A DNA stretch of 5,704 bases from Spirochaetaceae bacterium (GTDB lineage: Bacteria > Spirochaetota > Spirochaetia > Treponematales > Rectinemataceae). The stretch covers positions 1 to 5,704 of the forward strand of contig JAEUJG010000030.1 of the NCBI GenBank assembly GCA_016794765.1, read 5' to 3'. This document shows positions 1 through 5,704 of the stretch, in pieces. The notes below the pieces were generated by a model. It worked only from the letters and a program-made list of their open reading frames with translations, searched no databases and had not been told where the DNA came from. Made by a program: the position numbers and the translations under genes. Position 1 is the first letter of the stretch. Every line of letters starts with the position of its first letter.

Positions 1-269
1 GCGGCGTCGTCGATGTCGAGGCCCTTCACCTCGAAGTAGACGCGCTTCGTGTTCGCCTTCTTGGCGTTCACGGCCAGCTCGCGGAGGCAATAGACGAGGT
101 AATCCTTCAGCTTTTTCTGTCCGAGCTCGGAGAGGAAGACGTCGAGGACCTCCTCCATGTAGACCTCGATGTCGTGGGGAAGGGTATAGGTCGTGATGGT
201 CAGGGGAATGGCGTTGTGGGCGGCCTTCTTGATCTTCGGCACGTCTACCACGAGTTCAGCAGCGGGCAT
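1..269 (-). CDS. Conserved protein with histidine-kinase-like ATPase N-box, 5' part only
   Basis: The reading frame opens with ATG at 269 and stays open for 89 codons to the window edge, so the C-terminal part is missing. The visible protein starts MPAAELVVDVPKIKK. Residues 64-73 (ELAVNAKKAN) look like the N-box of the GHKL/HATPase_c fold, where the Glu and Asn help bind Mg-ATP; this follows a helical stretch at about 35-63 that would fit the helix leading into the N-box. No DHp domain or phospho-acceptor histidine box precedes it, so it is not an ordinary sensor kinase; a SpoIIAB/RsbW-like or stand-alone ATPase is possible. The segment resembles, from memory, a small conserved spirochaete family of unknown function. 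The start is well supported by an unusually extended Shine-Dalgarno. It lies 104 bases downstream of the Lon-like gene. The gene is solid; the ATPase assignment is inference. Confidence 0.85.
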   Translation of the reverse strand, partial: MPAAELVVDVPKIKKAAHNAIPLTITTYTLPHDIEVYMEEVLDVFLSELGQKKLKDYLVYCLRELAVNAKKANTKRVYFEVKGLDIDDA

Positions 270-270
270 T

Positions 271-279
271 GGATCACCT
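271..279 (-). promoter_or_regulatory. Extended Shine-Dalgarno of the N-box protein gene
   Basis: On the minus strand the bases AGGTGATCC lie one base before the ATG at 269. Nine consecutive bases match the complement of the conserved 16S rRNA 3' end (GGATCACCTCC), with the AGGTGA core about four bases from the start. The core is rather close to the ATG, but the length of the match is unusual and fixes the start codon. Confidence 0.7.
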
Positions 280-314
280 TTCACTTTGTGAGATACGAAA
301 ATTAGCTTAGGTCT

Positions 315-344
315 ATGATAATCCGGGAATGCCTCCGAGGGCAA
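315..344 (-). promoter_or_regulatory. Candidate sigma-70-type promoter for the N-box protein gene
   Basis: In the 104-base gap after the Lon-like gene, the minus strand reads TTGCCC (344-339), 18 bases, then TATCAT (320-315). This is 4 of 6 and 5 of 6 matches to the -35 and -10 consensus. Transcription would begin near 308, giving a leader of about 40 bases that contains the ribosome binding site. The region around and below the -10 is noticeably more AT-rich than the surrounding genes, which fits a promoter. It is a pattern match only; read-through from the Lon-like gene is the alternative. Confidence 0.4.
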
Positions 345-373
345 TCTCGTTATCCTCCCGTAACCCCGAAATC

Positions 374-2980
374 CTAGCCGAGATAGTTCTTGATGGTCTT
401 GGCCATCCGCTGCAGCTCCTTGCGGACGCGGGCGTTGAAGCTGTCCGCGGGAAATTCGCCCCTTTCGTTCATTTTGCCCGCCTCGAGGCCCGAGAGGACG
501 CCGAGGCCCTCGTCGATGGTGGAAACCGCCCAGATGTGGAATTTCCCCGCGGCGATGGCTTCCTGCAGCTCCCGCGGCAGGGTGAGGTTGACGACGTTGC
601 GGCGCGGGATCATGACGCCCTGGGTTCCCGTGAAGCCGACCTTCTGGCAGATGCGGTAGAAGCCGACGATTTTCTCGTTGACGCCGCCGACGGGTTGGAC
701 CTGGCCGATCTGGTTCATCGAACCGGTGACGGCGATGTCCTGGCGGAGGGGCAGGGCGGCGATCGCGGAGAGGAGGGCGTAGACCGCGGTCGAGGAGGCG
801 GAGTCGCCCTCCACGGCGGTGTAGGACTGCTCGAAGCAGATCGAGGCGGTGACGGCCAGGGGGAAGTCGCGGGCGTAGCGGCTCCGCAGGAAGCCTTCCA
901 CGATGAGGACCGCCTTGTCGTAGATCTCGCCGGACAGGCCCGACTCGCCCTCGATGTTGATGACGCCGCCCTCGCCGGGGCTCACCTGTGCGGAGATGAC
1001 CGCCGGGAGTCCGAAGGCGTAGTAGCCGCGGTCGAGGACGGCCAGGCCGTTCACGCGGCCGACGGCCGTGCCCTGGGCCTGGAGGATGATCTCGCCGGAG
1101 GCGATCATGTCGCCGATCTTTTCCTCCGGCAGGCCGGAAAGCCGGGCCCGCGCGGCGACGGCTCCCCCGACGGAGGCCGCGTCGATGGCGCTCTTGCCCT
1201 CGAGCCGGGCGCGGTAATCGGCCTCGCGGAGGAGGTCGGCGACGAGGCCGAAGCGGGTGGAAAGCCGGGTGCGGTATTCCGCCAGGCGGATGCCCTCCTC
1301 CGCGACGGCCGCGAGGCCCTCGGCGGAGACGGGCAGGAGGCCTTCCTCTTCGACGATGACGCGGACGAAGGAGGCGTAGTCCCGCAGGGCCTCCGCGCTC
1401 CGGGGCATCGTCGAGTCGAATTCGGCGTGGACCTTGAAGAGCTTTTGGAAGTCGGGATCGGCTTGGTAGAGGATGTCGTAGGTCGATTCGCCGCCGATCA
1501 TCACGACCTTGACGTCGGCCTTGACCGCCTCGGGCTTGAGCCAGGCCGCGCCGCCCATCGGGCCTTCCCGGGGCTGGATCTCGACGTGGCCGTCCTGGAG
1601 GACGCGCTTCAGGCGCACCCAGGCTTCCTCGTCGGCGACGACGTCCTCCGCGCGGAGCACGAGGTAGCCTCCCGAGGCCTGGAGGAAGGATCCGGCGCGG
1701 ATGCGGAGGTAGGCGCCGCGGGTGTCGCCGTCCTCGTCGGGGCGGGGCTCCACGAAGCCGAAGAGATTGGCGGCGCTCGGGTGGTTTTCCACGACGACCG
1801 GGGCCTTAGGCGCCCCGCTCCGGTCCACGACGAGGTTGACGCCGTAGCGGATCAGGGCCGGCGAGCGCCGGCGTTTCCCTTCGACCGGCTCGTCGGGGGC
1901 GCGGAAAAGGTAGAGCCGCTCCTCGACGTCGGCCTTGAGCCCCTCGATCCAGGCGTGGACCTTGGGCTCCTTCCAGCGCTCGAGGAGGATGGTCGTCTCC
2001 GCAGCGACCTGGGGCTTCAACAGCTCGTCCCGCTCGGCCGCGATCTTGGCCTCGAGCTCCATGCGGCCCTTCTTGAGGTCGGCGAAGAGCCGCTTCATCC
2101 GGTCCATGTGGCCGTACCAGAGCTCGCGGAGGCGGTTGTACTCGGCCTCGGGCAGGTCGCCGGCGGCGACGAGGTCTTGGAGCGCTTCGAAGCTCGAGGG
2201 CTCGAGGCCGCTTTCGTCGGGGAGGCTCTCCTCGGAGCTTCCCGCCTCGGTGGGGCCGGCCCCCTCCTTTCCGGCGGTCCCGGCGGCCGCTGCCGCGGCG
2301 ATGGCGGCCTCGGCCGGCCTGGGCGCCGCCGGGGCGGCCGTCTCGCCGACCGCGGGATCGGCGCCCGCGGAACCCGCGCCCGCGGGCTTGCCGTTCCGGA
2401 GGAGGGGGACGATGTCCATCGTGGCGCCGCCCTCGGTCTCCACCTGGACCGCGCGGAAGCCGTCAGCGGAAAGCACGGCCTCGAGCTCGGCCAGGCGGCG
2501 GTTTTCTTCCGCCTCGAGGGCGGCGGTCGCCTCGGCCTCGGCGCGCTTGTTCGCCTCGCTTTCGGACTGCAGGGCGACGATGCGCTTCAGCGACTCCACG
2601 AAGCGGTGTAGGTCGCGCTTGAACTCGCGGCCCTCGCCGGCGGGGAAGAGGAGGACCCGGGGCGCCAGGGGCGCGTCGAAGTCGTAGACGTAGGCGATGT
2701 CGCGGAGCTTTTCCGGGGCGGCCGGCTCGTCCTCAAGGACGCGCAGGACCGCGGTTCGGCGGCCGGTGCCGGGGGCGCCGGAGACGTAGACGTTGTAGCC
2801 CTTGGCGCGGATGCGCACGCCCATGCGGAGCGCCTCCAGGGCGCGGGGCTGGCCGATGACGGCGCTGCCCCAGCGGGGCGCCTCGCCGGCGCTTCCCGCC
2901 GCGGCGGCTTCCGCCTCCCGGGAAAAGTCGATGGAGAAGGCGGCTTCCGCCGCGCTCAGTTCGAGCCTCGAGGTTTCCAT
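374..2980 (-). CDS. Lon-family ATP-dependent protease, LonB/YcbZ-like (AAA_32 plus Lon S16 protease domain)
   Basis: This 868-residue cytoplasmic AAA+ protease should unfold and degrade proteins using ATP. From the N-terminus: a short lead; a P-loop at 68-76 (GAPGTGRRT), with Arg where classical Walker A has Lys; a long charged helical, probably coiled-coil insert (about 120-370), interrupted by an Ala/Gly/Pro-rich stretch at 198-256; a second ATPase part with GGYLVL at 437-442, DPDFQKLFKVHAEFD at 508-522 and STRFG at 574-578; and the Lon protease domain from about 640. The catalytic dyad is visible as Ser727 (EGDSASS) and Lys770 (GGVNEK). Their 43-residue spacing equals S679-K722 of E. coli Lon. 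There is no classical Lon N-terminal substrate domain, which separates it from housekeeping Lon. I chose the ATG at 2980 because GAAGGGAG sits five bases upstream. ATG 3010 (878 residues) is an alternative, overlapping the previous stop as ATGA but without a clear ribosome binding site. It is probably co-transcribed with the upstream propeller-NodB gene. Confidence 0.93.
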   Translation of the reverse strand: METSRLELSAAEAAFSIDFSREAEAAAAGSAGEAPRWGSAVIGQPRALEALRMGVRIRAKGYNVYVSGAPGTGRRTAVLRVLEDEPAAPEKLRDIAYVYDFDAPLAPRVLLFPAGEGREFKRDLHRFVESLKRIVALQSESEANKRAEAEATAALEAEENRRLAELEAVLSADGFRAVQVETEGGATMDIVPLLRNGKPAGAGSAGADPAVGETAAPAAPRPAEAAIAAAAAAGTAGKEGAGPTEAGSSEESLPDESGLEPSSFEALQDLVAAGDLPEAEYNRLRELWYGHMDRMKRLFADLKKGRMELEAKIAAERDELLKPQVAAETTILLERWKEPKVHAWIEGLKADVEERLYLFRAPDEPVEGKRRRSPALIRYGVNLVVDRSGAPKAPVVVENHPSAANLFGFVEPRPDEDGDTRGAYLRIRAGSFLQASGGYLVLRAEDVVADEEAWVRLKRVLQDGHVEIQPREGPMGGAAWLKPEAVKADVKVVMIGGESTYDILYQADPDFQKLFKVHAEFDSTMPRSAEALRDYASFVRVIVEEEGLLPVSAEGLAAVAEEGIRLAEYRTRLSTRFGLVADLLREADYRARLEGKSAIDAASVGGAVAARARLSGLPEEKIGDMIASGEIILQAQGTAVGRVNGLAVLDRGYYAFGLPAVISAQVSPGEGGVINIEGESGLSGEIYDKAVLIVEGFLRSRYARDFPLAVTASICFEQSYTAVEGDSASSTAVYALLSAIAALPLRQDIAVTGSMNQIGQVQPVGGVNEKIVGFYRICQKVGFTGTQGVMIPRRNVVNLTLPRELQEAIAAGKFHIWAVSTIDEGLGVLSGLEAGKMNERGEFPADSFNARVRKELQRMAKTIKNYLG
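2361..2385. repeat. Short direct repeat inside the Ala/Gly-rich linker of the Lon-like gene
   Basis: GCGCCCGCGG occurs at 2361-2370 and again at 2376-2385, a 15-base period that keeps the reading frame and encodes Ala/Gly-rich residues near 199-207 of the Lon-like protein. It marks a spot where slippage could change linker length by five residues. It may equally reflect biased composition. Confidence 0.45.
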
Positions 2981-2985
2981 GCCGG

Positions 2986-2993
2986 CTCCCTTC
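2986..2993 (-). promoter_or_regulatory. Ribosome binding site deciding the start of the Lon-like gene
   Basis: The minus strand reads GAAGGGAG followed by five bases and the ATG at 2980. The competing ATG at 3010 overlaps the upstream TGA (ATGA at 3010-3007) but has no purine-rich element before it. It could be used only by ribosomes re-initiating after the upstream gene. The two starts differ by ten residues. Confidence 0.6.
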
Positions 2994-3006
2994 GCGTCGT
3001 GCCTGC

Positions 3007-5322
3007 TCATTCGGCGTGCTCGATCAGGGTGGACACGGGCACGATCGCGTAGCCCGCGCCGATGAGGGCGTCGACCAGCAGGGCCAGGTTTCCGTAGAGG
3101 TAGTCGTCGCGGCCGCCCTCGGGCACCCCGAGGCGGATCGGCACGATGGAGCCCGGCTTGACCGTCTTGAGGATGCGCTCGACGATGTCGTGCGAGGGCA
3201 GGTAGGAGCCCGGCAGGCGGAAGCCGTCGGTCTTGGAGACCCAGTCCAGGGGATCCATGTCGCGGCCCACGTAGGCGTAGCTCATCGAGGCGCCCGCCTC
3301 CAGGATGTCGCCGTTCACGGTGTAGTAGGGCGTGTGCCAGAGGAGGGAAAGCTCCTTGCCGGTGGCGCCGAACCAGTCGTCCTCGGCGCGCGCGAGCCCG
3401 CGGCGGACATAGTCGCGGTCCACTCGGAAGCGCGCGTCCGTCGGGTCGACGGTGGTGAAGAAGAGGGAGCCGATCTCGTGGCCGCTCTCCGCGAGGAGGC
3501 GCGCGGCGCCGGGGTTCCTGCGGACGAATTCGCCGTTGACGAAGAAGCTCGCGGTGAGCCTGAAGTCCTTGAGCGCGTTGAGGACCGCGACGAGGCCCTC
3601 GGCCCCGTCCAGGGCGTCGAAGGTCAGGGCGATCTCGCGGCGCCGGATCCGCGAGCCGTGGTCGAAGACCGCTCCGGAACGGGGCTCGTCCCGCTCGGGG
3701 AAGGGCGCGTAGGCGGCGGAGGGGGCGGCGAGGAGGGGACGGGTGCCGAGGGCCTTCACCGCGCGGACCATGACGGCGTTGCGGTACTGGCCCGGCGCGG
3801 CTGCCTCGAGGTATACGCGGTAGGCCTCGGAGCTGGCCTGGGCCGGCTTCGCCTCGTAGCTTGCGGCTTCCGCCCAGGAGCCGGCGGCGGTGCCGCCTCC
3901 CTGGCCCGGCGCCGGCCGCTTGAAGGCCGCGCCGCCCGTCTTGGCGAGGAGGGCGCCGGCCGCGTCCCGGCCGAAGGCCTCGGCCTGGGAGAGGGCGATG
4001 AGCTTCCGCGCGCCGGAGGCGAGGTCCACGGCCTCGATGCGGCGCGAGCCGGCTGCGACGAGGCGGTCCGATTCGAGCCAGAGGGCGCGGAGGGATCCCG
4101 GAGCCGCGATTTCCCGCTTTTTGCCCCAGCTCTCGTAGTCGCGGACGAGGATGCCCTCGTCGCGGACGATGGCCACGCTCGCCTCGTCGGGGGAAAGGAC
4201 GAGTTCCAGCGCGCCCGTCACGTCCAGTTCGCGGACCGCCGGCGCCAGGTCCAGGTCGGCGGAATCGACGGGGGTGGCGATCCTGAAGGCGCCCGCCTTG
4301 CGTTCCCCGCCGCGGATGGAACCCGTGACGACGGTGACGTCGCCGTTGGCGGGCCAGAGAACCTCGCGGACGGTGGTGCCGCCCTGGAGGAAGAGGTAGG
4401 GCAGGGCCGCGACGCGCTGTTCGGCGCCGAAGTCGTCGGGATCGAGGTAGACGAGGAAGAGGTTCCGGCCGCCCTTGGACAGGATGATCCGCGAGCCGTC
4501 GGAGGCGACCCAGAAGTCGTCGAAGCTCGGGTCGTAGACGAAGGGGGTCTTTCCCGCCAGGACGCCCATCCCCGCGAGGCCGCGGTAAAGGGCCTGGGTG
4601 AAGAACTCCGCGGGGAGGATGCGGTAGAGGGAGGAGCCGCGGAGGTAGTAGAGGCTCCCGTCCCGGCTCCAGCGCACCGAGCCGATGGTGCCCTCTCCGA
4701 CGCGGCGGTATTCCTCGTCGAGGACCCGCCGGCCCGCGAGCTGTTCCACGCTGTAGTAATAAAGGGCGCCGCGCTTGGCGTAGACGAAGTAGCGGGAATC
4801 GTCCGACCAGCGCGCGGGGAAGGTCTCCACGGAGTACTCGAGGCCCTCGGCGACCGTCGTCACCTGGCCGGTGGAGGATTCGAGGAGGACGAGGCGGCAG
4901 TAGGCGGGCGAGATCGGCTCGGCCGAGAGCACGTAGGTGCCGTCGGGGCTCGGCGAGGCGGGCAGGAGCCTGCCCGCGGGGATGGCCGCGCCGCGCGCGA
5001 AGGCGGGATAGCCCTGGATCGGCGCGAGGTTCGCGAGGGAGGCGTCGGTGCGGAAGAGTCCGAAGCGGTTCTGGACCTGGAGGCGGCGGCCGCCGTCGAC
5101 CAGGGTCACGTGTTCCGGATAGACGGTCAGCTGTTCGACGATGCCCGAGCCGAGCTCGGCGGAAAAGAGGCTGTCGTAGGAGCCGCCGCCGGGCAGTCCG
5201 GCGCGGGCGGCGAAGAGGAGGCGGTCGTCCTTCCCGAGATCCAGGCCGAGGAATTCGACCTCGGTCCAGGCGGCCGCGACGGCGGCGAGGGTCAGGGCGA
5301 GGAGTACGGCGAGACGCTTCAT
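3007..5322 (-). CDS. Exported beta-propeller protein with a degenerate polysaccharide deacetylase (NodB) domain
   Basis: The 771-residue product begins with a signal peptide (MKR, hydrophobic 4-18, likely cut after AVAAA at 18; no lipobox cysteine), so it should act in the periplasm or outside the cell. Residues about 30-440 hold recurring propeller-blade strands near D127, D174, D221, D275, N326/G327 and D379, spaced 47-54 residues apart, as in TolB/WD40-like propellers. An Ala/Gly-rich linker follows (about 445-550). Residues about 562-771 resemble a NodB domain: LTFDALDG at 566-573, TASFFVNGEFV at 590-600, GHEIGS at 614-619, PY at 665-666, DPLDW at 690-694 and GSIVPI at 724-729. The expected metal ligands are absent (A570, L620, T624), the motif 3 Arg is H663 and the motif 5 His is R730. 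Deacetylase activity is therefore unlikely, and a carbohydrate-binding or structural role is inferred. The ATG at 5322 has AGGGAGGG eight bases upstream. The stop is within four bases of the Lon-like gene's earliest ATG, implying one transcript. Confidence 0.9.
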   Translation of the reverse strand: MKRLAVLLALTLAAVAAAWTEVEFLGLDLGKDDRLLFAARAGLPGGGSYDSLFSAELGSGIVEQLTVYPEHVTLVDGGRRLQVQNRFGLFRTDASLANLAPIQGYPAFARGAAIPAGRLLPASPSPDGTYVLSAEPISPAYCRLVLLESSTGQVTTVAEGLEYSVETFPARWSDDSRYFVYAKRGALYYYSVEQLAGRRVLDEEYRRVGEGTIGSVRWSRDGSLYYLRGSSLYRILPAEFFTQALYRGLAGMGVLAGKTPFVYDPSFDDFWVASDGSRIILSKGGRNLFLVYLDPDDFGAEQRVAALPYLFLQGGTTVREVLWPANGDVTVVTGSIRGGERKAGAFRIATPVDSADLDLAPAVRELDVTGALELVLSPDEASVAIVRDEGILVRDYESWGKKREIAAPGSLRALWLESDRLVAAGSRRIEAVDLASGARKLIALSQAEAFGRDAAGALLAKTGGAAFKRPAPGQGGGTAAGSWAEAASYEAKPAQASSEAYRVYLEAAAPGQYRNAVMVRAVKALGTRPLLAAPSAAYAPFPERDEPRSGAVFDHGSRIRRREIALTFDALDGAEGLVAVLNALKDFRLTASFFVNGEFVRRNPGAARLLAESGHEIGSLFFTTVDPTDARFRVDRDYVRRGLARAEDDWFGATGKELSLLWHTPYYTVNGDILEAGASMSYAYVGRDMDPLDWVSKTDGFRLPGSYLPSHDIVERILKTVKPGSIVPIRLGVPEGGRDDYLYGNLALLVDALIGAGYAIVPVSTLIEHAE

Positions 5323-5330
5323 GGGTGCTA

Positions 5331-5338
5331 CCCTCCCT
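5331..5338 (-). promoter_or_regulatory. Ribosome binding site of the propeller-NodB gene
   Basis: The minus strand reads AGGGAGGG eight bases before the ATG at 5322. The ATG is immediately followed by Lys-Arg and a hydrophobic signal-peptide core, which supports this start. Confidence 0.65.
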
Positions 5339-5342
5339 CATC

Positions 5343-5371
5343 ATTGTCGGCGAAAAGGGAGCGGAAGTAAA
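5343..5371 (-). promoter_or_regulatory. Weak promoter candidate upstream of the propeller-NodB gene
   Basis: The minus strand reads TTTACT (5371-5366), 17 bases, then GACAAT (5348-5343), each 4 of 6 to the sigma-70 consensus with ideal spacing, in the least GC-rich part of the gap. The predicted start near 5336 would fall inside the ribosome binding site, which argues against it unless initiation is slightly upstream. Read-through from the HAD gene is possible. Confidence 0.22.
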
Positions 5372-5380
5372 CGACGGCCT

Positions 5381-5394
5381 CGCCGGGCCCGGCG
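5381..5394 (-). terminator. Perfect 14-base GC palindrome after the HAD gene, possible hairpin
   Basis: CGCCGGGCCCGGCG is its own reverse complement and lies ten bases beyond the HAD stop codon. As RNA it could form a five-pair all-GC stem with a four-base loop. On the minus strand it is followed by AGGCCG and only a three-base T run some bases later, so it is not a standard intrinsic terminator. It may be a weak terminator, an mRNA 3'-end stabiliser, or chance in GC-rich DNA. Confidence 0.3.
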
Positions 5395-5404
5395 GGATAA
5401 TTCC

Positions 5405-5704
5405 TTACGCCTCCGCGCCGAGCACGAAGCGCCTGACGAGGTCGGCGACGAAGTCCTCCTCGTGGCTCAGGGTCGAGACGTAGGCAGCCGCCTCCTTGGC
5501 CGCGGGGATGGCGTTCGAGGGCGCGCAGCCGAGGCCGGCCACCCGGAGCATGCCGAGGTCGTTCATCGCGTCGCCGGCGGCCAGGGTCTCCGCGAGCGGG
5601 ATGCCGAGGAGCTCGGCCAGGCGCCTCAGGGCCTCTCCCTTGTCGACGCCCTCGGCGAGGACTTCCATGAAGTAGGGCTTGGAGATGAGGACCTCGGCGC
5701 GGCC
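5405..5704 (-). CDS. Cof-type HAD superfamily hydrolase, C-terminal part only
   Basis: The frame is open from the right edge to TAA at 5407-5405, giving the last 99 residues; the start is outside the window. An internal ATG at 5668 is not the start, because the preceding codons (EVLISKPYF) continue the family's sequence. Visible motifs, numbered from the first complete codon, are GVDKGEAL at 19-26, containing the conserved motif III lysine, and GDAMNDLGML at 44-53, the motif IV acidic pair that binds Mg. Then come the CAPSNA segment and an Ala-rich AAYVS end, as in Cof/YidA/SupH-type phosphatases. Such enzymes are cytoplasmic Mg-dependent phosphatases of sugar phosphates, nucleotides or FMN; the substrate cannot be told because the catalytic DxD and cap domain are missing here. 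It lies 82 bases upstream of the propeller-NodB gene on the same strand, with a palindrome between them. Confidence 0.9.
   Translation of the reverse strand, partial: GRAEVLISKPYFMEVLAEGVDKGEALRRLAELLGIPLAETLAAGDAMNDLGMLRVAGLGCAPSNAIPAAKEAAAYVSTLSHEEDFVADLVRRFVLGAEA

Noticed and set aside
329..346. Hairpin (TGCC/GGCA) after the Lon-like stop as an intrinsic terminator
   Set aside because: The stem is only four pairs with no following T run, too weak to call.
329..2611. Plus-strand open frame of 760 codons opposite the Lon-like gene
   Set aside because: It is the antisense shadow of a GC-rich gene. The product is a Gly/Asp/Val/Leu-rich string with no recognisable domain, while the minus strand encodes a clear Lon-like protease with catalytic residues.
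1935..2687. Ser/Ala-rich plus-strand open frame of 250 codons, and similar shorter plus-strand frames
   Set aside because: These are antisense to well-supported coding sequence, and their Ser/Ala/Arg composition is typical of the out-of-frame reading of GC-rich genes.
2981..5344. Upstream extension of the Lon-like frame by 788 codons, suggesting a 1656-residue fusion
   Set aside because: The extension is Arg/Pro-rich nonsense in a different frame of the propeller-NodB gene. The Lon-like gene has its own start and ribosome binding site at 2980.
3016..5370. Plus-strand open frame of 784 codons opposite the propeller-NodB gene
   Set aside because: It has the same shadow composition, no motifs, and mirrors the extent of the minus-strand gene, which has a signal peptide, blades and a NodB fold.
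5405..5668. Complete 87-residue HAD-like mini-protein starting at ATG 5668
   Set aside because: The frame remains open and family-like upstream to the window edge, and the catalytic DxD of HAD enzymes would be missing. It is the tail of a longer gene.

Overview
The window is a GC-rich stretch (roughly two thirds G+C by eye) of a bacterial chromosome with all supported genes on the minus strand, so transcription reads from the right end to the left. In that order it holds: the 3' end of a Cof-type HAD hydrolase (5405 to beyond 5704); a complete exported protein joining a TolB/WD40-like beta-propeller to a NodB (polysaccharide deacetylase) fold (3007-5322); a complete Lon-family ATP-dependent protease of the LonB/YcbZ-like type (374-2980); and the 5' part of a small protein with a histidine-kinase-like ATPase N-box (1-269, cut by the window edge). 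There are no RNA genes, mobile elements or CRISPR arrays that I can support.

The likely source is a high-GC spirochaete (Treponema/Spirochaeta relatives). This rests on recollection of similar proteins in that group, chiefly the N-box protein and the degenerate 'LTFDALDG' / 'GHEIGSLFF' deacetylase, not on a search, so it is a moderate inference.

Layout: the HAD gene ends at 5405 and an 82-base gap follows, holding a perfect 14-base palindrome, a weak promoter candidate and a good ribosome binding site. The propeller-NodB gene then runs into the Lon-like gene. Its TGA overlaps a possible ATG in an ATGA junction, but a better-supported ATG with a ribosome binding site lies 27 bases downstream of that junction's ATGA start region. 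These two genes are almost certainly co-transcribed. A 104-base gap with a candidate promoter and a strong extended Shine-Dalgarno separates the Lon-like gene from the N-box gene.

The most interesting point is the NodB domain. The fold is recognisable, but every position that should bind the catalytic metal, plus the motif 3 arginine and the motif 5 histidine, is substituted. This makes it a likely pseudoenzyme or binding module at the cell envelope, tightly linked to a cytoplasmic Lon-like protease whose Ser-Lys dyad is intact. Very long open frames on the plus strand, and the upstream extension of the Lon frame, are composition shadows.
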